From Symbiodinium natans (lineage: Eukaryota > Sar > Dinophyceae > Suessiales > Symbiodiniaceae), in assembly GCA_905221605.1 (NCBI GenBank), contig CAJNDS010002223.1:181567-245566 (forward strand): a stretch of 64,000 nucleotides of DNA, given 5' to 3'. A program made the position numbers and the translations under genes. Below, piece by piece: positions 11,421 through 22,726 of the stretch. The notes beneath the pieces were generated by a model. It was not told the DNA's origin. It saw only the letters and a list, made by a program, of their open reading frames with translations, and made no database searches. How positions within the stretch are numbered: position 1 is the stretch's first letter; each line of letters starts with the position of its first letter.

Positions 11421-12660
11421 CCAAGACCCCAAGGCATCTGAACCCGAATCCTGAAACTCTTCAGTCAGAGAGTTATGTTTCGTGAACTTCTCTCTCTAAG
11501 GAGGTAGCCTTCAGCCTTCATTCTGCAGACCGAACATGCACGTAACTCCGCTACATATCGGGCGGGGGGGGGGGGGGGGGGGGGGGGTGTGGGTCCTGTC
11601 AACACACTCCAGGTGCCCTCATCGTAAACATGCATCAAGGCTTCTCGGAAGTGTTCTTTCGGGCTGCCAAGCTGCGGGCCGGCTTTTGCTTTTCTACTCG
11701 CAAGGTTCCCTTGAAACGGGAGAAAACCAAGCCTGCAGCGAGCTGCGCATGCACTTCACCAGCTCGGGGTAGCTGGTGCACCCAGCCTTATAGGCGGAAC
11801 TACCAGCTTTGGCTGGAAGGTTTGCCAGAGATTTTTTGTGAGATGAGGGCTTATATGAGGTGGAGGTGCGGGAGGGTTGAATGTTAGGCCTGTTAGGGCT
11901 CTCTGACAGGTTCAATGCTTCCCACACTGTGGAGGGTGGGGCGGGAGGGAGGGATCAAGTGGAAATGGGGGTAGGGAGTGAGTGAGTGCCCCGCCCCCCC
12001 CGACACTGCTAAACGAAACGTCTGTTGCCACAGGTGCAGCCCACCCACTCACCCATTTGAGCCCCCAACCAGAAGTGAAGAGCTGATGTAAATTTGTATG
12101 TTCAGTATTGATGTATCATGTTTGCTTGTGCGTTTTGTATTGAGATTCCCCAGTGGTTGAAAAAGGCCTGCGGCGCTTTCTTGATTTCTTGTGGGTTTTG
12201 ACACTATCGGCGTATTTGGAGCGTTCTTTTCTCATCCCGAAAAACTGCGCAGCTTTAGACCCCCCACCCCCTTGGAAACACGATGCTCGTATGCGTTACG
12301 TTCTGTCCTTTCTTGCGAAGGGCGCACCCACGTTCAAGCACAAGGCCGGTATAACTAAAGAACTCGTATGTCTTTCGGTGAAAATTCACCTCATGGCACA
12401 ATGTGCTTTGCAGTTACAGCAAGCTTGCACGGTTTGAAAGCAACAAGGGGCTGCTCCATTTGCCGCACACAATGCCGGGTTTGAAAAGGAGTCACCTGGG
12501 TGTTGAAGGACAGTCCGTTGGTGGCACGACATTCATTGAAATAGCTTCTGAGCGGCTGTAAACGCTCGGACGGGGGGGGCGGGGGGAAAAAGGAGTAGAA
12601 AGACATGTCGTGGGAGTTGGAGCTTTGTATCCATAGAGCCTCCGGATGATTTGCAAACCC
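11421..12660. other. Unassigned segment with a long poly-G run
   Basis: A G-homopolymer tract of about 25 bp lies at 11563-11587. The rest holds overlapping ORFs below 100 codons without motifs. I see no supportable gene. Confidence 0.35.
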
Positions 12661-12904
12661 AGGTTAGGTTTTAGGTTTTAGGTTTTAGGGTTCAGGCTTT
12701 AGGGCTTACGGCTTAGGGTTTAGGGTTTAGGGTTCAGGGCTTAGAGTTTAGGGTCTAGGGTAGGTTGTGCTACCATCGGGGACGCGGGTTGTAGAACTAG
12801 GGTTGAAGCCATGCTCTCAGAGGTTCAAGCAATGGGCTGCCTCCAGGGTGACGATGCCTCGAGTACTCCGTTCTTCCCCCCCTTGAACTCCCCAATCCCA
12901 TACT

Positions 12905-13005
12905 GATAGTCCCCTTAGAACCTTAATAAAAAATAATATGTTTAACATCCTCTTGGGTTTTATATAAACAAAAAGGAAAAAGTAATTCCCAAGGGGGATC
13001 TAGAT
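12905..13005. mobile_element. Introner-like inverted-repeat element, copy 2
   Basis: This copy matches intron 1 of the membrane-protein gene (46486-46592). Both contain TCCCCTTAGAACCTTAATAA near one end, an AT-rich centre with TTTTATATAAACAAAAA or TTTTACATGAACAAAAA, and TCCCAAGGGGGAT near the other. The ends are inverted relative to each other. No exon context is visible at this copy. Confidence 0.6.
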
Positions 13006-13856
13006 ACTGATTACTTGCTACCAATCTCCCAGTTCTGAGCAACCTCTACCACCGAAGCCGAAACCGGCGCTCTACTGCAATGCTTTTCGGGCTTAGGGCC
13101 TTTGGGTAGAAGGCCCTAAACCCTAAACCCTAGACCCAAAGACTCTTGAAAAACATCGGACCTGGTTGCGTGAGTCAAAGCCCCGGACGACCACGAGGAG
13201 CCGGTAGAGCGCGACGACGAGGTCACGCTCAGCCGACTTCGATGCCGGCGCAGAGACACTGGGCACGGTGACATCGCGGGGATTCGGGTTTAGGGTTTAA
13301 GGTTTAGGGTCTAGGGTTTAGGGCTTGGGGTTGAGGGTTTAGGGCAGAGGGCCAACTATCGTAGGGTTTCGGATGCAATCGACGCTGACGCGATGGGATC
13401 TTGAGGGTTTTTGGGACTACGGTTATTGCGCAGAGGCGGGCTCCGTGCCAGTGCCCGTGATGAGCCTTCTACCTTTGACTATACACCTCGTAAGCCTTGA
13501 CAGCCCGCAAACCTTGGCAAACAAAGGGTCCTGCGAGACACGCGCCTGCACAAGGTGTGCATCTCAAGCCCCTAACCCCGAAGACTCCCCTCACACACAA
13601 ACGGCGACCATTGCAAACCCTTTAACTCTTTCTCAAGGGCAAGGACTCAGCTTGCACGGCTAGTCTTTTACTTGTGGCCGTCCCTCCACCCGGAAACCCT
13701 AACACCCTCACAAAACCCTATACCCCAAACCCTGAACCCGAAACCCGAAACCCTAAACCCTAAACCCCGAGCCCCAGGCAGGCGATGCTCTCGCATGGCG
13801 AGGAGAACCTTCTCGGGCTCTTTGCCCGGTCCTGGGTTGAGGGTTCAGTGCTTGGG

Positions 13857-16310
13857 GGTTTAGGGTTTAGGGTTTAGGGTTTAGGGTTTAGGGCTTAGGG
13901 TTTAGAGTTTAGGGTTTCGGGTTTAGGGTTTAGGGTTTCGGGTTTAGGGTGTCGGGCTTGGGGTTAGGCAGTTTGGGCATAAGGTGGCATGCTTCGTGTA
14001 CGGTACAAGGGTGTAGGGGGTCGCGCCCCAGGTTGTACGTTTAATCTTTGGGCTGAACAGTCGAACATGAGTTTGTGCGCCTTCCAAGCGCGCAGGTTGC
14101 TTGAGGAACTCAACACGGCAACAGTTGACACTCCGCCCTTTGCTTTAGGGCATTCTTTGCTCCAGTGGCTGGGGTCTCCACACACCAAACACCTTTGATT
14201 TTTCTTTCATTCCTTGCCCACTCTTTCCCTTTCCTTTGCCTTTACCTTTGCCTTTGTACCTTCCTGTGCCCTTTCCTTTAAACACTCCTTGCTTTCTTCT
14301 TCCTTTGCCAAACATTCCTTTCACCTTTCCTGAACGTGCCTTTTTCATTTCAATGCACCAATATCCATGAAGACTGAACCTGGCACCTGGCACAGTGAGC
14401 TGGCTCTCCAACGCTTCCCTGAACGTGTGTTGAGGTGACACATTCCATCGCACCTGCTGCTACAGTGGGGCCACTCGGGTGCATGACCCAACAAGTCTTC
14501 AGTGTTTCAGGTTTAGGGTTTAGGGTTTAAACCCTAGGGTTTAGGGTTTAGGGTTTAGGGTTTAGGGTTTAGGGTTTAGGGTTTAGGGTTTAGGGTTTAG
14601 GGTTTAGGGTTTAGGGTTTAGGGTTTAGGGTTTAGGGTCTGGGGTTTGGGGTTTGGGGTTTGGGGTTTGGGGTTTAGGGTTTAGGGTTTAGGGTTTGGTC
14701 AGTCTACCGACTTCTCAGGCCTATTCTTCAATATGAGAAAACTCTTAGGGCGTTCTCGAAGTGGACACTCCTCATCCTAAAAGACCTATTCAACAGACTC
14801 GTAGATCCCGCTCTGTGAGAAGTGTGCATGCAGTCTTTCCCAGATCTCAAAGTCACTGTGTCTAAATTTCTAGATTTCGAAGACCCCTAAACCCTAATCC
14901 CTAAACCCCTAAAACCCTAAAAACCCTAAAAACCTAAAACCCTAAAACCCTAAAACCCTAAACCCTAAAACCCTAAAAACCCAAAAACCCAAAAACCCTA
15001 AAACCCTAAAACCCTAAAACCCCAAAAACCCTAAACACCCTAAAAACCCTAAAAACCCTAAAAACCCTAAAAACCCTAAAACCCTAAAACCTAAAACCCT
15101 AAAACCCTAAAAACCTAAAACCCTAAAACCCTAAAACCCTAAAACCCTAAAACCCTAAAAACCCTAAAAACCCTAAAAACCCTAAAACCCTAAAACCCTA
15201 AAACCCTAAGACCCTAAAACCCTAAAAACCCTAAAACCCCTAAAAACCCTAAAAACCCTAAAACCCTAAAACCCTAAAACCCTAAAACCCTAAACCCTAA
15301 AAACCCTAAAACCCTAAAAAACCTAAAACCCTAAAACTCTAAAACCCAAAAACTTAAAATCCTAAAACCCTAAAACTTCAAAACCCTAAAACCCTAAAAC
15401 CCTAAAACCAAAACTCAGGCGCAAGGGATTGGGATGGCCGGGTCAAAGCTGAGGGTGTTGAACATCAGAACGCTGAGTTTAAGGTGCAGGGCTCGGGGCT
15501 TATAAACCAAAAGCCTAAACCCTAAATCCTAAACCCTAAACCCTAAACCTTAAACCCTAAACCCAAACCCTAAACCCTAAACCCCAAACCCTAAACCCTA
15601 TACAAACCCTAAACCCTAAACCCTAAGCCCTGAACCCTAAACCCTAAACCCTGAACCCAATACCAAACGAACTGGGCCCCGAGCTTTGAATCGTGTGGAT
15701 GGGCAGGGGAACTTCCCCAAGCAACACCTTGCAGAGGCGCGGAAGGTTCGAGTGGAACAGAAGCCAGTAAGGTTTAGGGTTTAGGGTTTAGGGTTTAGGG
15801 TTTAGGGTTAAGGGTTTAGGGCTTAGGGCTTAGGGCTTAGGGCTTAGGGCTTAGGGCTTAGGGCTTAGGGCTTAGGGCTTAGGGCTTAGGGCTTAGGGCT
15901 TAGGGCTTTAGGCTTTAGGCTTTAGGGTCTAGGCTTTAGGCTTTGGGCTTTAGGCTTTAGGCTTTACGCTTTAGGCTTTTGGGCTTTAGGCTTTTGGGCT
16001 TCAGGCTTTCGGCTTAGGCTTCAGGCTTCAGGCTTCAGGCTTTAGGGTTTAGGGGGGTTTAGGGCGTAGGGTTTAGGGTTTAGGGTTTAGGGTCTAGGGT
16101 CTAGAGTCTAGGGTCTAGGGTCTAGGGTCTAGGGTCTAGGGTCTAGGGTCTGGGGTCTAGGGTCTAGGGTCTAGGGTCCAGGGTCTAGGGTCTAGGGTCT
16201 AGGGTCTAGGGTCTAGGGCCTAGGGTTTAGGGTTTAGGGTTTAGGGTTTAGGGTTTAGGGTTTAGGGTTTGGGGTTTGGGGTTTAGGGTTTAGGGTTTTG
16301 GGCTTCAGGT
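13857..16310. repeat. Large cluster of telomere-type blocks with homogenised variants
   Basis: Blocks: 13857-13970 (TTTAGGG), 14508-14700 (TTTAGGG with TTTGGGG), 14885-15412 (about 530 bp, mostly the 8-mer CCCTAAAA), 15512-15660 (CCCTAAA), 15769-16310 (TTTAGGG, then a run of GGGCTTA, then GGCTTTA, then about 20 units of TCTAGGG). Smaller traces lie at 12662-12765, 13286-13345 and 13695-13770. The segment-wise dominance of one variant is striking. Confidence 0.9.
13964..14453 (-). pseudogene. Degenerate Copia-type retrotransposon Gag fragment
   Basis: Reading the minus strand from 14453, a basic stretch leads into a GKGKGKGKGK-type linker (about 14215-14270). It is followed, one frame over, by a CCHC zinc knuckle: Cys-x2-Cys-x4-His-x4-Cys in CLVCGDPSHWSKECPKAK (about 14145-14200). 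A basic GK-rich linker before a CCHC knuckle is typical of LTR retrotransposon Gag nucleocapsid regions. The frame change between linker and knuckle, the missing protease/integrase/RT, and telomere-type blocks close on both sides mark it as a truncated remnant. Confidence 0.6.
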
Positions 16311-18908
16311 CTTGTACAAGAAGAGTCCTTGCTGGGGCCCTGCCAACACAGGCTTAGGGGAACCTTAGGAACAGTCTAAAACTCTCTAGGACCACATGGA
16401 GGCGGCAGGGCTCTTCTCCAGGTCCTGCTGGTGGAAGAAGCTCTGAGGACTGGATTTGGGATCTTGAGTCTACATTTTGGGTCTAGCACCTCCCTCACCG
16501 TTTTGTGAAGGCGCCGTGCACATGGACCGCGTCAAACCCTACCGCCGACCTAAACCCTAAACCCTCCGACCTCAAAGCCGGTTACGGTGACTTTCTCGAA
16601 CTCGCCATTGGCAGCGCGCCTGACCAGGGCTCTTGATCTTTTGGGGGTAGCGATTGTGGGTTGTTAAGGCTAGTTTTGGGTTCTTAGTGTTTTAAGGGTT
16701 TTTTAGCGTTTTTCGGGATTTTGCTGATGGCCTTGAAAGCTCAGTGCATGCACCGTGTCTCAAAGGTGCCCTCTTCTCTGGGTCTTGCATTTCTTCACCG
16801 CTTGGGTGCAGGCAGGCCTGAGGAGGAAGTCTAACGAATCTCTAGCAGCCTTGGGCTGGTGCGAGAAAGAACGAGCACTAAACCCCTGAGCCCCTAAGCC
16901 CTAAACCCCAAACCCTAAACCCTAAACCCCTGGGCATCGCACTCCATGATGGTAGCACCCATGATGGCGTGACAGTAGCACAAGTACCTGCGCTTCAGCT
17001 CGGGGCAGCTTTCTGTTGCTTCAGGGCCCCAATGGGGGGGGGGTTTACGATACCAGGGGTACCTTATTGGGGCCCTCAGCATAAGGGAACGCTACTACTA
17101 TTTGGGGATTTTATATGTGGGGCTCCCCCACATCCTTCCTGAAGCCCTCTTTGACTACAGCTGCCTTGCAGCTAAGGGTTGTCAGCAGGGCTTTCATGTG
17201 TCCCATGCCTGCATCTCAAAACTACCTGCTCGGAGGTTTGGGCTCGGGCCCCTCCGCCATGACGGGCGTGACTCGCAGCAGATAGCGCCGCAGCTCACTC
17301 AGAGGTGCCTTGGGCGCTGCAATGGCCAGGCTTCGGGGCTTTCGGGCACTCTGGGACTCTGTGTAACAGGAGAAAAGGGGCTGTTTAAGGCTTTATGGCT
17401 TTCTGGGTTGAGGGTCAAAGGCAACAGGAGCTCGTTGGGGTGGCCTGCGGCCGCGACTCTGCACACGGGCACATGACTTCGCACTAGAAATCCAGAACCT
17501 GCTAAACCCTAAACCCTAAACCCCAAACCCTAAACCATAAACCCTAAACCCTAAACCCTAAACCCGAGCTTGGGGCACCACTTCGGGCCCACAGGCTTGC
17601 GCCACTGCTAGAGGGTTACGACTTACGACAATTTGACATTCAAAATGTAGTTCAAAAACCCACCTTAAACACGAGCTAGTTCAAAAACCCGTCTGAAACA
17701 CGAGCTGCTAGAACAATGTGGTCCACCCTTACACCAAGACCCTGAACCCGAAAGACACCTTCAAAAACTCAAATTCTAGGCCGCGTGCAATTGGCTCAAC
17801 GGGGACTGATAGCCTCAGGGCGATCGAAGCCAGCTAGCTACGACTTGCTTAAGACCCCCCCCCCAAACAAAAAAACAAATAAATAAATAATAAACATGTA
17901 TATGTATATATATATATATATACATATATAATATTCTTCCTTATGAGGGCACTCTAGGGAGTATTGTATTCTTCCTTTTGAGGGTAATATCTTGACCTTT
18001 GTTTAGTGTTTAGGGTGTAGGGCCTAGGGTTTAGGGTCTAGGGTCTAGGGTTTAGGATGGTAAAAAATCCACTAGGATGTACGTCTTTGCTGCATGGCTA
18101 CTACTGCTCTCAAAACCCTGAAACTCTGAACGCAAAATGCATGCCGTCCTCCCAGCGACAAACAAAGAAATAGCAACCCAAACCAAGAGCCTCATATCCG
18201 CTTCGGTTGGAAACTACTCACCTTTTCGTGCTGAAAAGCTTTGTGCAGCTGCTAGGAGGTGGTCTTGGAGGGGGGGGGGGGAGAGGGAACTAGACTATGT
18301 AGGTTCTGGAGCTCCCAAACTCGAAAGCCTTCTCCGTTGAATGGGGCTTAGGGATGTTCAGGGAAACCATTCTGACCTCGGCTGCTTCCAAGCAGCTGTT
18401 TCTTGTCCGTGGCGGAGGACTGCATGTGCCTTGAAGCACGAAGCTATCTTCTTCCACAACCAAAACACCAAAGAATAAAGAGCCGTGGAGTTCGAAGCTT
18501 CGAGGAACTCACGAGATCATGGGGGCTTATCGGGTTGTCAATGTAATCAAAGGTTGTTGGGATTGTGGCCTTTGGGTCTTGAGCTTTGGGGTTTCTTGCG
18601 CTGTCCTCAAGAACCGCAGGCCCGAAAACAACTAGAAAACACCTCCAGCTGATTCTTGCGAAAACGCCCCTGCTCACCCCGAACCCAAGTACGAGCCCCA
18701 AACGCAAGGCCCTCATTCTCTCACACACACACACAGAGGAATAACATAACAACGAATCGAAGGAGAGCCTGACGCTAAGCTCCCGCAAAATGCCTTGCAC
18801 AACGCCTTCCTAAACGCCCGGCAAGATGCCCTGCTATATAGCATTTGTTTATTTATCTATGTGTTTTTCTAGTTGCATGTATATTTATGTAAATATATAG
18901 TCCCCCCC
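16311..18908. other. Mostly unique segment with small repeat blocks
   Basis: It contains small CCCTAAA blocks (16880-16930, 17500-17563), a short TTTAGGG block (18000-18056), an inverted-repeat-type element (17055-17135) and an AT dinucleotide tract (17898-17925). Minus-strand ORF 18444-18800 (118 codons) has one plausible stretch (TTFDYIDNPISPHDLVSSSK) but no domain. I cannot support a gene. Confidence 0.35.
17055..17135. mobile_element. Short repeated element, family C copy 1
   Basis: It shares a co-linear pattern with 31788-31856: AGGGGTACCTT, then TTGGGGCC or TTGGGTCC, AAGGGAACGCTACTACTA or GAGGGAATCCTACTACCT, then a TATAT-containing segment and GGGGCTCCC or GGGGTCCC. It is non-coding and looks like an old non-autonomous element. 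Confidence 0.45.
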
Positions 18909-19315
18909 CCAAACCCTAAACCCTAAACCCTAAACCCTAGTCCCCCCCCCCCCCAAAAAAAAAAAAAAACTCTCAGCTGCCGGCTTCAGTTTGAGGTTCA
19001 CGGGGTCCGTGAGGGCCCGGAGGCCTCGCCTGCAGGCTTTGGGGATCTTCAGAGAGGGACTTTAAAAGGGGGTTAGGGTTTAAGGTTTAGGGTTTAGGGT
19101 TTAGGGTTTAGGGTTCAGGGTTCAGGGTTCAGGGTTCAGGGTTCAGGGTTCAGGGTTCAGGGTTCAGGGTTCAGGGTTCAGGGTTCAGGGTTTAGGGTTT
19201 AGGGTTTAGGGTTTAGGGTTTAGGGTTTAGGGTGTAGGGTCTAGGGTTTAGGGTTTAGGGTTTAGGGTTTAGGGTTTAGGGTTTAGGGTTTAGGGTTTAG
19301 GGTTTAGGGTTTGGG
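18909..19315. repeat. CCCTAAA block and TTTAGGG block with TTCAGGG run
   Basis: 18909-18940 is CCCTAAA between two poly-C runs. 19073-19315 is TTTAGGG interrupted by about 12 consecutive TTCAGGG units, then pure TTTAGGG. Confidence 0.9.
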
Positions 19316-19961
19316 GGGGTGGATGGATCCTAGCAAATTAGGGGCACTATGCCTGACTGGGGAGACCATCAACCCTCAGAATCCCAAGTCCTCCCAAAAC
19401 CACCGAAAATAGGGGCCCGATTGATAAGAATAAGGTATTGGGGGTTTTTTCTTGTATTGTTGTGAAAGGACCCTGAGGGAATACTACTAGAAATTATTCC
19501 TGGCCGAGACGATTCCAAAGAGTCCGCCCTTAGGGCTGCTGGTCTGGATCTGGCCACGTCTCCTGTTCACTCTATCTACAGCCCCCTTCGAGTGCTAGAC
19601 GGCTAAAGAGCTGCAGTACAACCTGGGACTCGTAGGCTGTATGCTTTGACAGCTTCTGGAGGTTCAGGGGTTTTGGACCGGTATGGCTTTGGAAGCGTTT
19701 GCCCGTCTGAGCCAAGTGCTCACGCTTCTGATGCCACACGGGGAACCGCTCACCGATCTCGATGATGGCCTGGCCCAGGGAGTTTGCTTACCGAGCGAGC
19801 CCTCCTAGAAACACCCTGATTCCAGTGAAACCTCAAGAAAACAAGCAGCACAAGTCCTGCGTCCTGCAGCTACGCCTTAAAACCTTGAGGTGTTTAAGGC
19901 ATGATGTCGTTCCAGCTTCCCCGATCTGATAGAAACATCCACGCTCGAAGCCACCATAACA

Positions 19962-20105
19962 GTAACAATAACAGTAACAATAACAGTAACAATAACAGTA
20001 GCAATAACAGTAACAATAACAGTAACAATAACAGTAACAATAACAGTAACAATAAATAACAGGAACAACAACAATAACAGTGACAATAACAAAAAGCAGT
20101 AACAA
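19962..20105. repeat. AACAGTAACAAT microsatellite
   Basis: A tandem 12-bp AACAGTAACAAT unit with few substitutions. It creates artefactual Leu-, Cys/Tyr- and Val-rich ORFs on the minus strand, which I leave out. Confidence 0.9.
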
Positions 20106-20242
20106 TAAGCAAAAGGGAAAAGTAATGATAAGAATAGCGCGCGCCGTTCAGCCCAACGACATACTTGAAGGCAAGCTCCTAATCGACCCCTCTGATCGGC
20201 AGAGTGGCATGGAGTGCACGAACAAGTTGCTGCATACCTGCT

Positions 20243-20690
20243 GGGTTTAGGGTTTAGGGTTTAGGGTTTAGGGTTTAGGGTTTAGGGTTTAGGGTTTAGG
20301 GTTTAGGGTTTAGGGTTTAGGGTTTAGGGTTTAGGTTTTATGGTTTAGGGTTTAGGGTTTAGGGTTTAGGGTTTAGGGTTTAGGGTTTAGGGTTTAGGGT
20401 TTAGGGTTTAGGGTTTAGGGTTTAGGGTTTAGGGTTTAGGGTTTAGGGTTTAGGGTTTAGGGTTTAGGGTTTAGGGTTTAGGCCTTGGGGGGTTTGGGGG
20501 TTTAGGGTTAGGCGGTTTAGGGGGTTTAGGGTTTAGGGTTTAGGGTTTAGGGGGTTTAGGGGGTTCAGGGGGTTCAGGGGGTTTAGGGGGTTTAGGGGGT
20601 TTAGGGGGTTTAGGGGGTTTAGGGGGTTCAGGGGGTTTAGGGGGTTTAGGGGGTTTAGGGGGATTAGGGGGTTTAGGGTTTAGGGCACTT
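20243..20690. repeat. Long TTTAGGG block grading into GGGGGTTTA units
   Basis: About 240 bp of nearly pure TTTAGGG (20243-20482) grades into 9-bp TTTAGGGGG units (to 20690). The minus-strand PPKP-repeat ORF here is only the repeat read in frame. Confidence 0.95.
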
Positions 20691-21075
20691 GGGCTGGTTG
20701 AGGATTTCAGGCTTAATGCGCCTGACGTTTCGTACAGCCGTGCAGCCATGTGCGGTCGTGTACTTCTATGCCCGTCGCCATGATGATGCCACCTCCGAAA
20801 ACCTAAATGCACGTGCTGCTCAATCATAAAGCCCACTTACCCAACCCCACACGGATCCAGCAGAAAAAGTCTCACAAGAAACCTGTGTGCATGCTAAGGA
20901 CAATTGAGAGAAAGATGCCCTAAATCCTAAACCCTAAACCCTAAACCCTAAACCCTAAACCTTAAACTCTCAGTCCCCGCCCTGAGCCCTTGAGGGAGCT
21001 TGTGGCTCAAGACATGCTATTGAAGTTCCAAACTGCCCAGCCCTAGATGCCAAGCCTCAAGCCCTTTTAGGGTTG

Positions 21076-21805
21076 CAAGGGTTTAGGGTTTAGGGTTTAG
21101 GATTTAGGGTTTAGGGTTTAGGGTTTAGGGTTTAGGGTTTAGGGTTTAGGGTTTAGGGTTTAGGGTTTAGGGTTTAGGGTTTAGGGTTTAGGGTTTAGGG
21201 TTTAGGGTTTAGGGTTTAGGGTTTTCTTATACCCTTTTCCCCATACCCTAAACCCTTCACAGCCATCACAGGGGGGGGGGGGGGGGTTGGAAGGATGGAG
21301 TCCTTTTTTGGGTCTCTGCGTTACGTGTTCTCTACATGTTCCCTACAGCTTTGAAGGTACCAAAAGACGACAAAAGTGCCCCAAAAATCCTGGACATCCT
21401 TAGGGGGGGGGGGGGGGCAGCAGCAGCCTCCTGGGCCGTTTGACGCCAAAACCTGCAGCGAAGCTTGGGCTGAAGCTTTTTCAGGGCCTTTGGGCATTCC
21501 TGGGCCGAGGTGTCTTTGACGCAACTACCCGCAAACGCCCCCGCCATGCTGGTACCGAAGGGCCGTATCCACACCTCACTCGATCCGCGAAGCCTGAAGA
21601 AGCCCGACAGCAAACGGCGAGCCCCGAAACGTTCTCAAGCCACGCCAAGTGCAAAGCGTCTAAAAGTGACTCCGGATCCCATTGACCCGGTTTGGGATGA
21701 TGGCACTCTGCCGCAGCCTTAGACATCATCTTTTAAAGGAACAAGGCCTTTCCTAAACCCTAAACCCTAAACCCTAAACCCTAAACCCTAAACCCTAAAC
21801 CGTAG
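21076..21805. repeat. TTTAGGG block and CCCTAAA block flanking unique DNA
   Basis: 21076-21225 is nearly pure TTTAGGG; 21752-21805 is CCCTAAA. A smaller CCCTAAA block lies at 20920-20970. The unique DNA between (21226-21751) has poly-G runs and overlapping ORFs without a recognisable motif. Confidence 0.9.
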
Positions 21806-21922
21806 GATCCGCGAAGCCTCCTTCAGACAGTCCCAGGAAGCCATGTCAATGGTCGCGATGGTCGCCGTGCCCTCCTATCATGGGTTCCCCTGCTACCCCC
21901 CTTCTATACTACCCCCCCCCCC

Positions 21923-21995
21923 TAGGTTCCCCCCATAATCAAGGCTATTTAGGGGTAATTAGGCCTAATTAAGGCTACTTAAGGGGGGAACCTTA
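21923..21995. mobile_element. Palindromic hairpin element
   Basis: Inverted ends (TAGGTTCCCCCC at the left, GGGGGGAACCTTA at the right) enclose a perfect internal palindrome, AATTAGGCCTAATT. The 73-bp unit would fold into one hairpin. It is non-coding and resembles a minimal MITE. Confidence 0.55.
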
Positions 21996-22218
21996 AACAG
22001 CTGACAGCTCTTATAAACGCAACTTCCATGTTCGGGGCCCGTCCGCATCGAAGCCCTGTGGGTTGATGCACCCGTCTTTCTCATCACTAAACTGTCCGGC
22101 TGGATCTGCCCCATTTTTCTGACTTGAGTCACCGTGAGTCGATATCGTGAAGTTGCCAAGTGACTCCTTTTTTGTGCTTCTGCCGGTGCCTATGCCCCGA
22201 GGCACGCAACCCTTTTTC

Positions 22219-22281
22219 GGAGCCGCTCCCCCCCCCCACCCCCCCCACCCCCCCCCCCCCCCCACCCCCCCCCCCCCCACC
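22219..22281. repeat. Poly-C tract with interspersed A
   Basis: About 60 bp of almost pure C with single A interruptions. The Pro/His-rich and Gly-rich ORFs across it are artefacts. Confidence 0.9.
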
Positions 22282-22455
22282 CGCCGGTTTTTTCCGGTGT
22301 GGTTTGCTGTAGGATCTCGTTGCCAGCGGTGGTTCAGTGACTCAAGATCCCGGCACCCCTCTGTGGACACTGTCTGGAAGCCATGCATCCAGCTGCTGAA
22401 CACTTCGCAAACACCCGAACCAATAGCCCAAACCCCATGAAACCAAAACAACACC

Positions 22456-22555
22456 TACTTGGAGGTTCATGGTACTTATTAAGCAATTCTAATTGTACTT
22501 ATAACCCACTTATAAGCCCCTCAAGTGCCCCAATATGGTTATAACTACAGCTATA
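22456..22555. mobile_element. Short inverted-repeat element, family A copy 2
   Basis: It starts TACTTGGAGGTTCATGG like the element at 5139, but its core matches the reverse complement of that copy. Non-coding. See the entry at 5139. Confidence 0.6.
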
Positions 22556-22726
22556 TGCACCTGCACCTGCACCCGCAACCATCCACGACCCCCAAGCGCT
22601 CCCCCAATCACACAAGGAAGCATTCCAATCCTCATCTGCCGTGGGGCTGTGCTTGAGAAATCGCCTGTCACAGTTGCCACGGTCTCTCGCTCCCTGTAGG
22701 TCTACTAGGTCAAGAGGAGTTTACCC

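Noticed and set aside
19833-20112. Leu-, Val- and Cys/Tyr-rich ORFs
   Set aside because: In-frame readings of the AACAGTAACAAT microsatellite.
20540-20836. Pro/Lys (PPKPPKP) minus-strand ORF
   Set aside because: In-frame reading of the TTTAGGGGG repeat.
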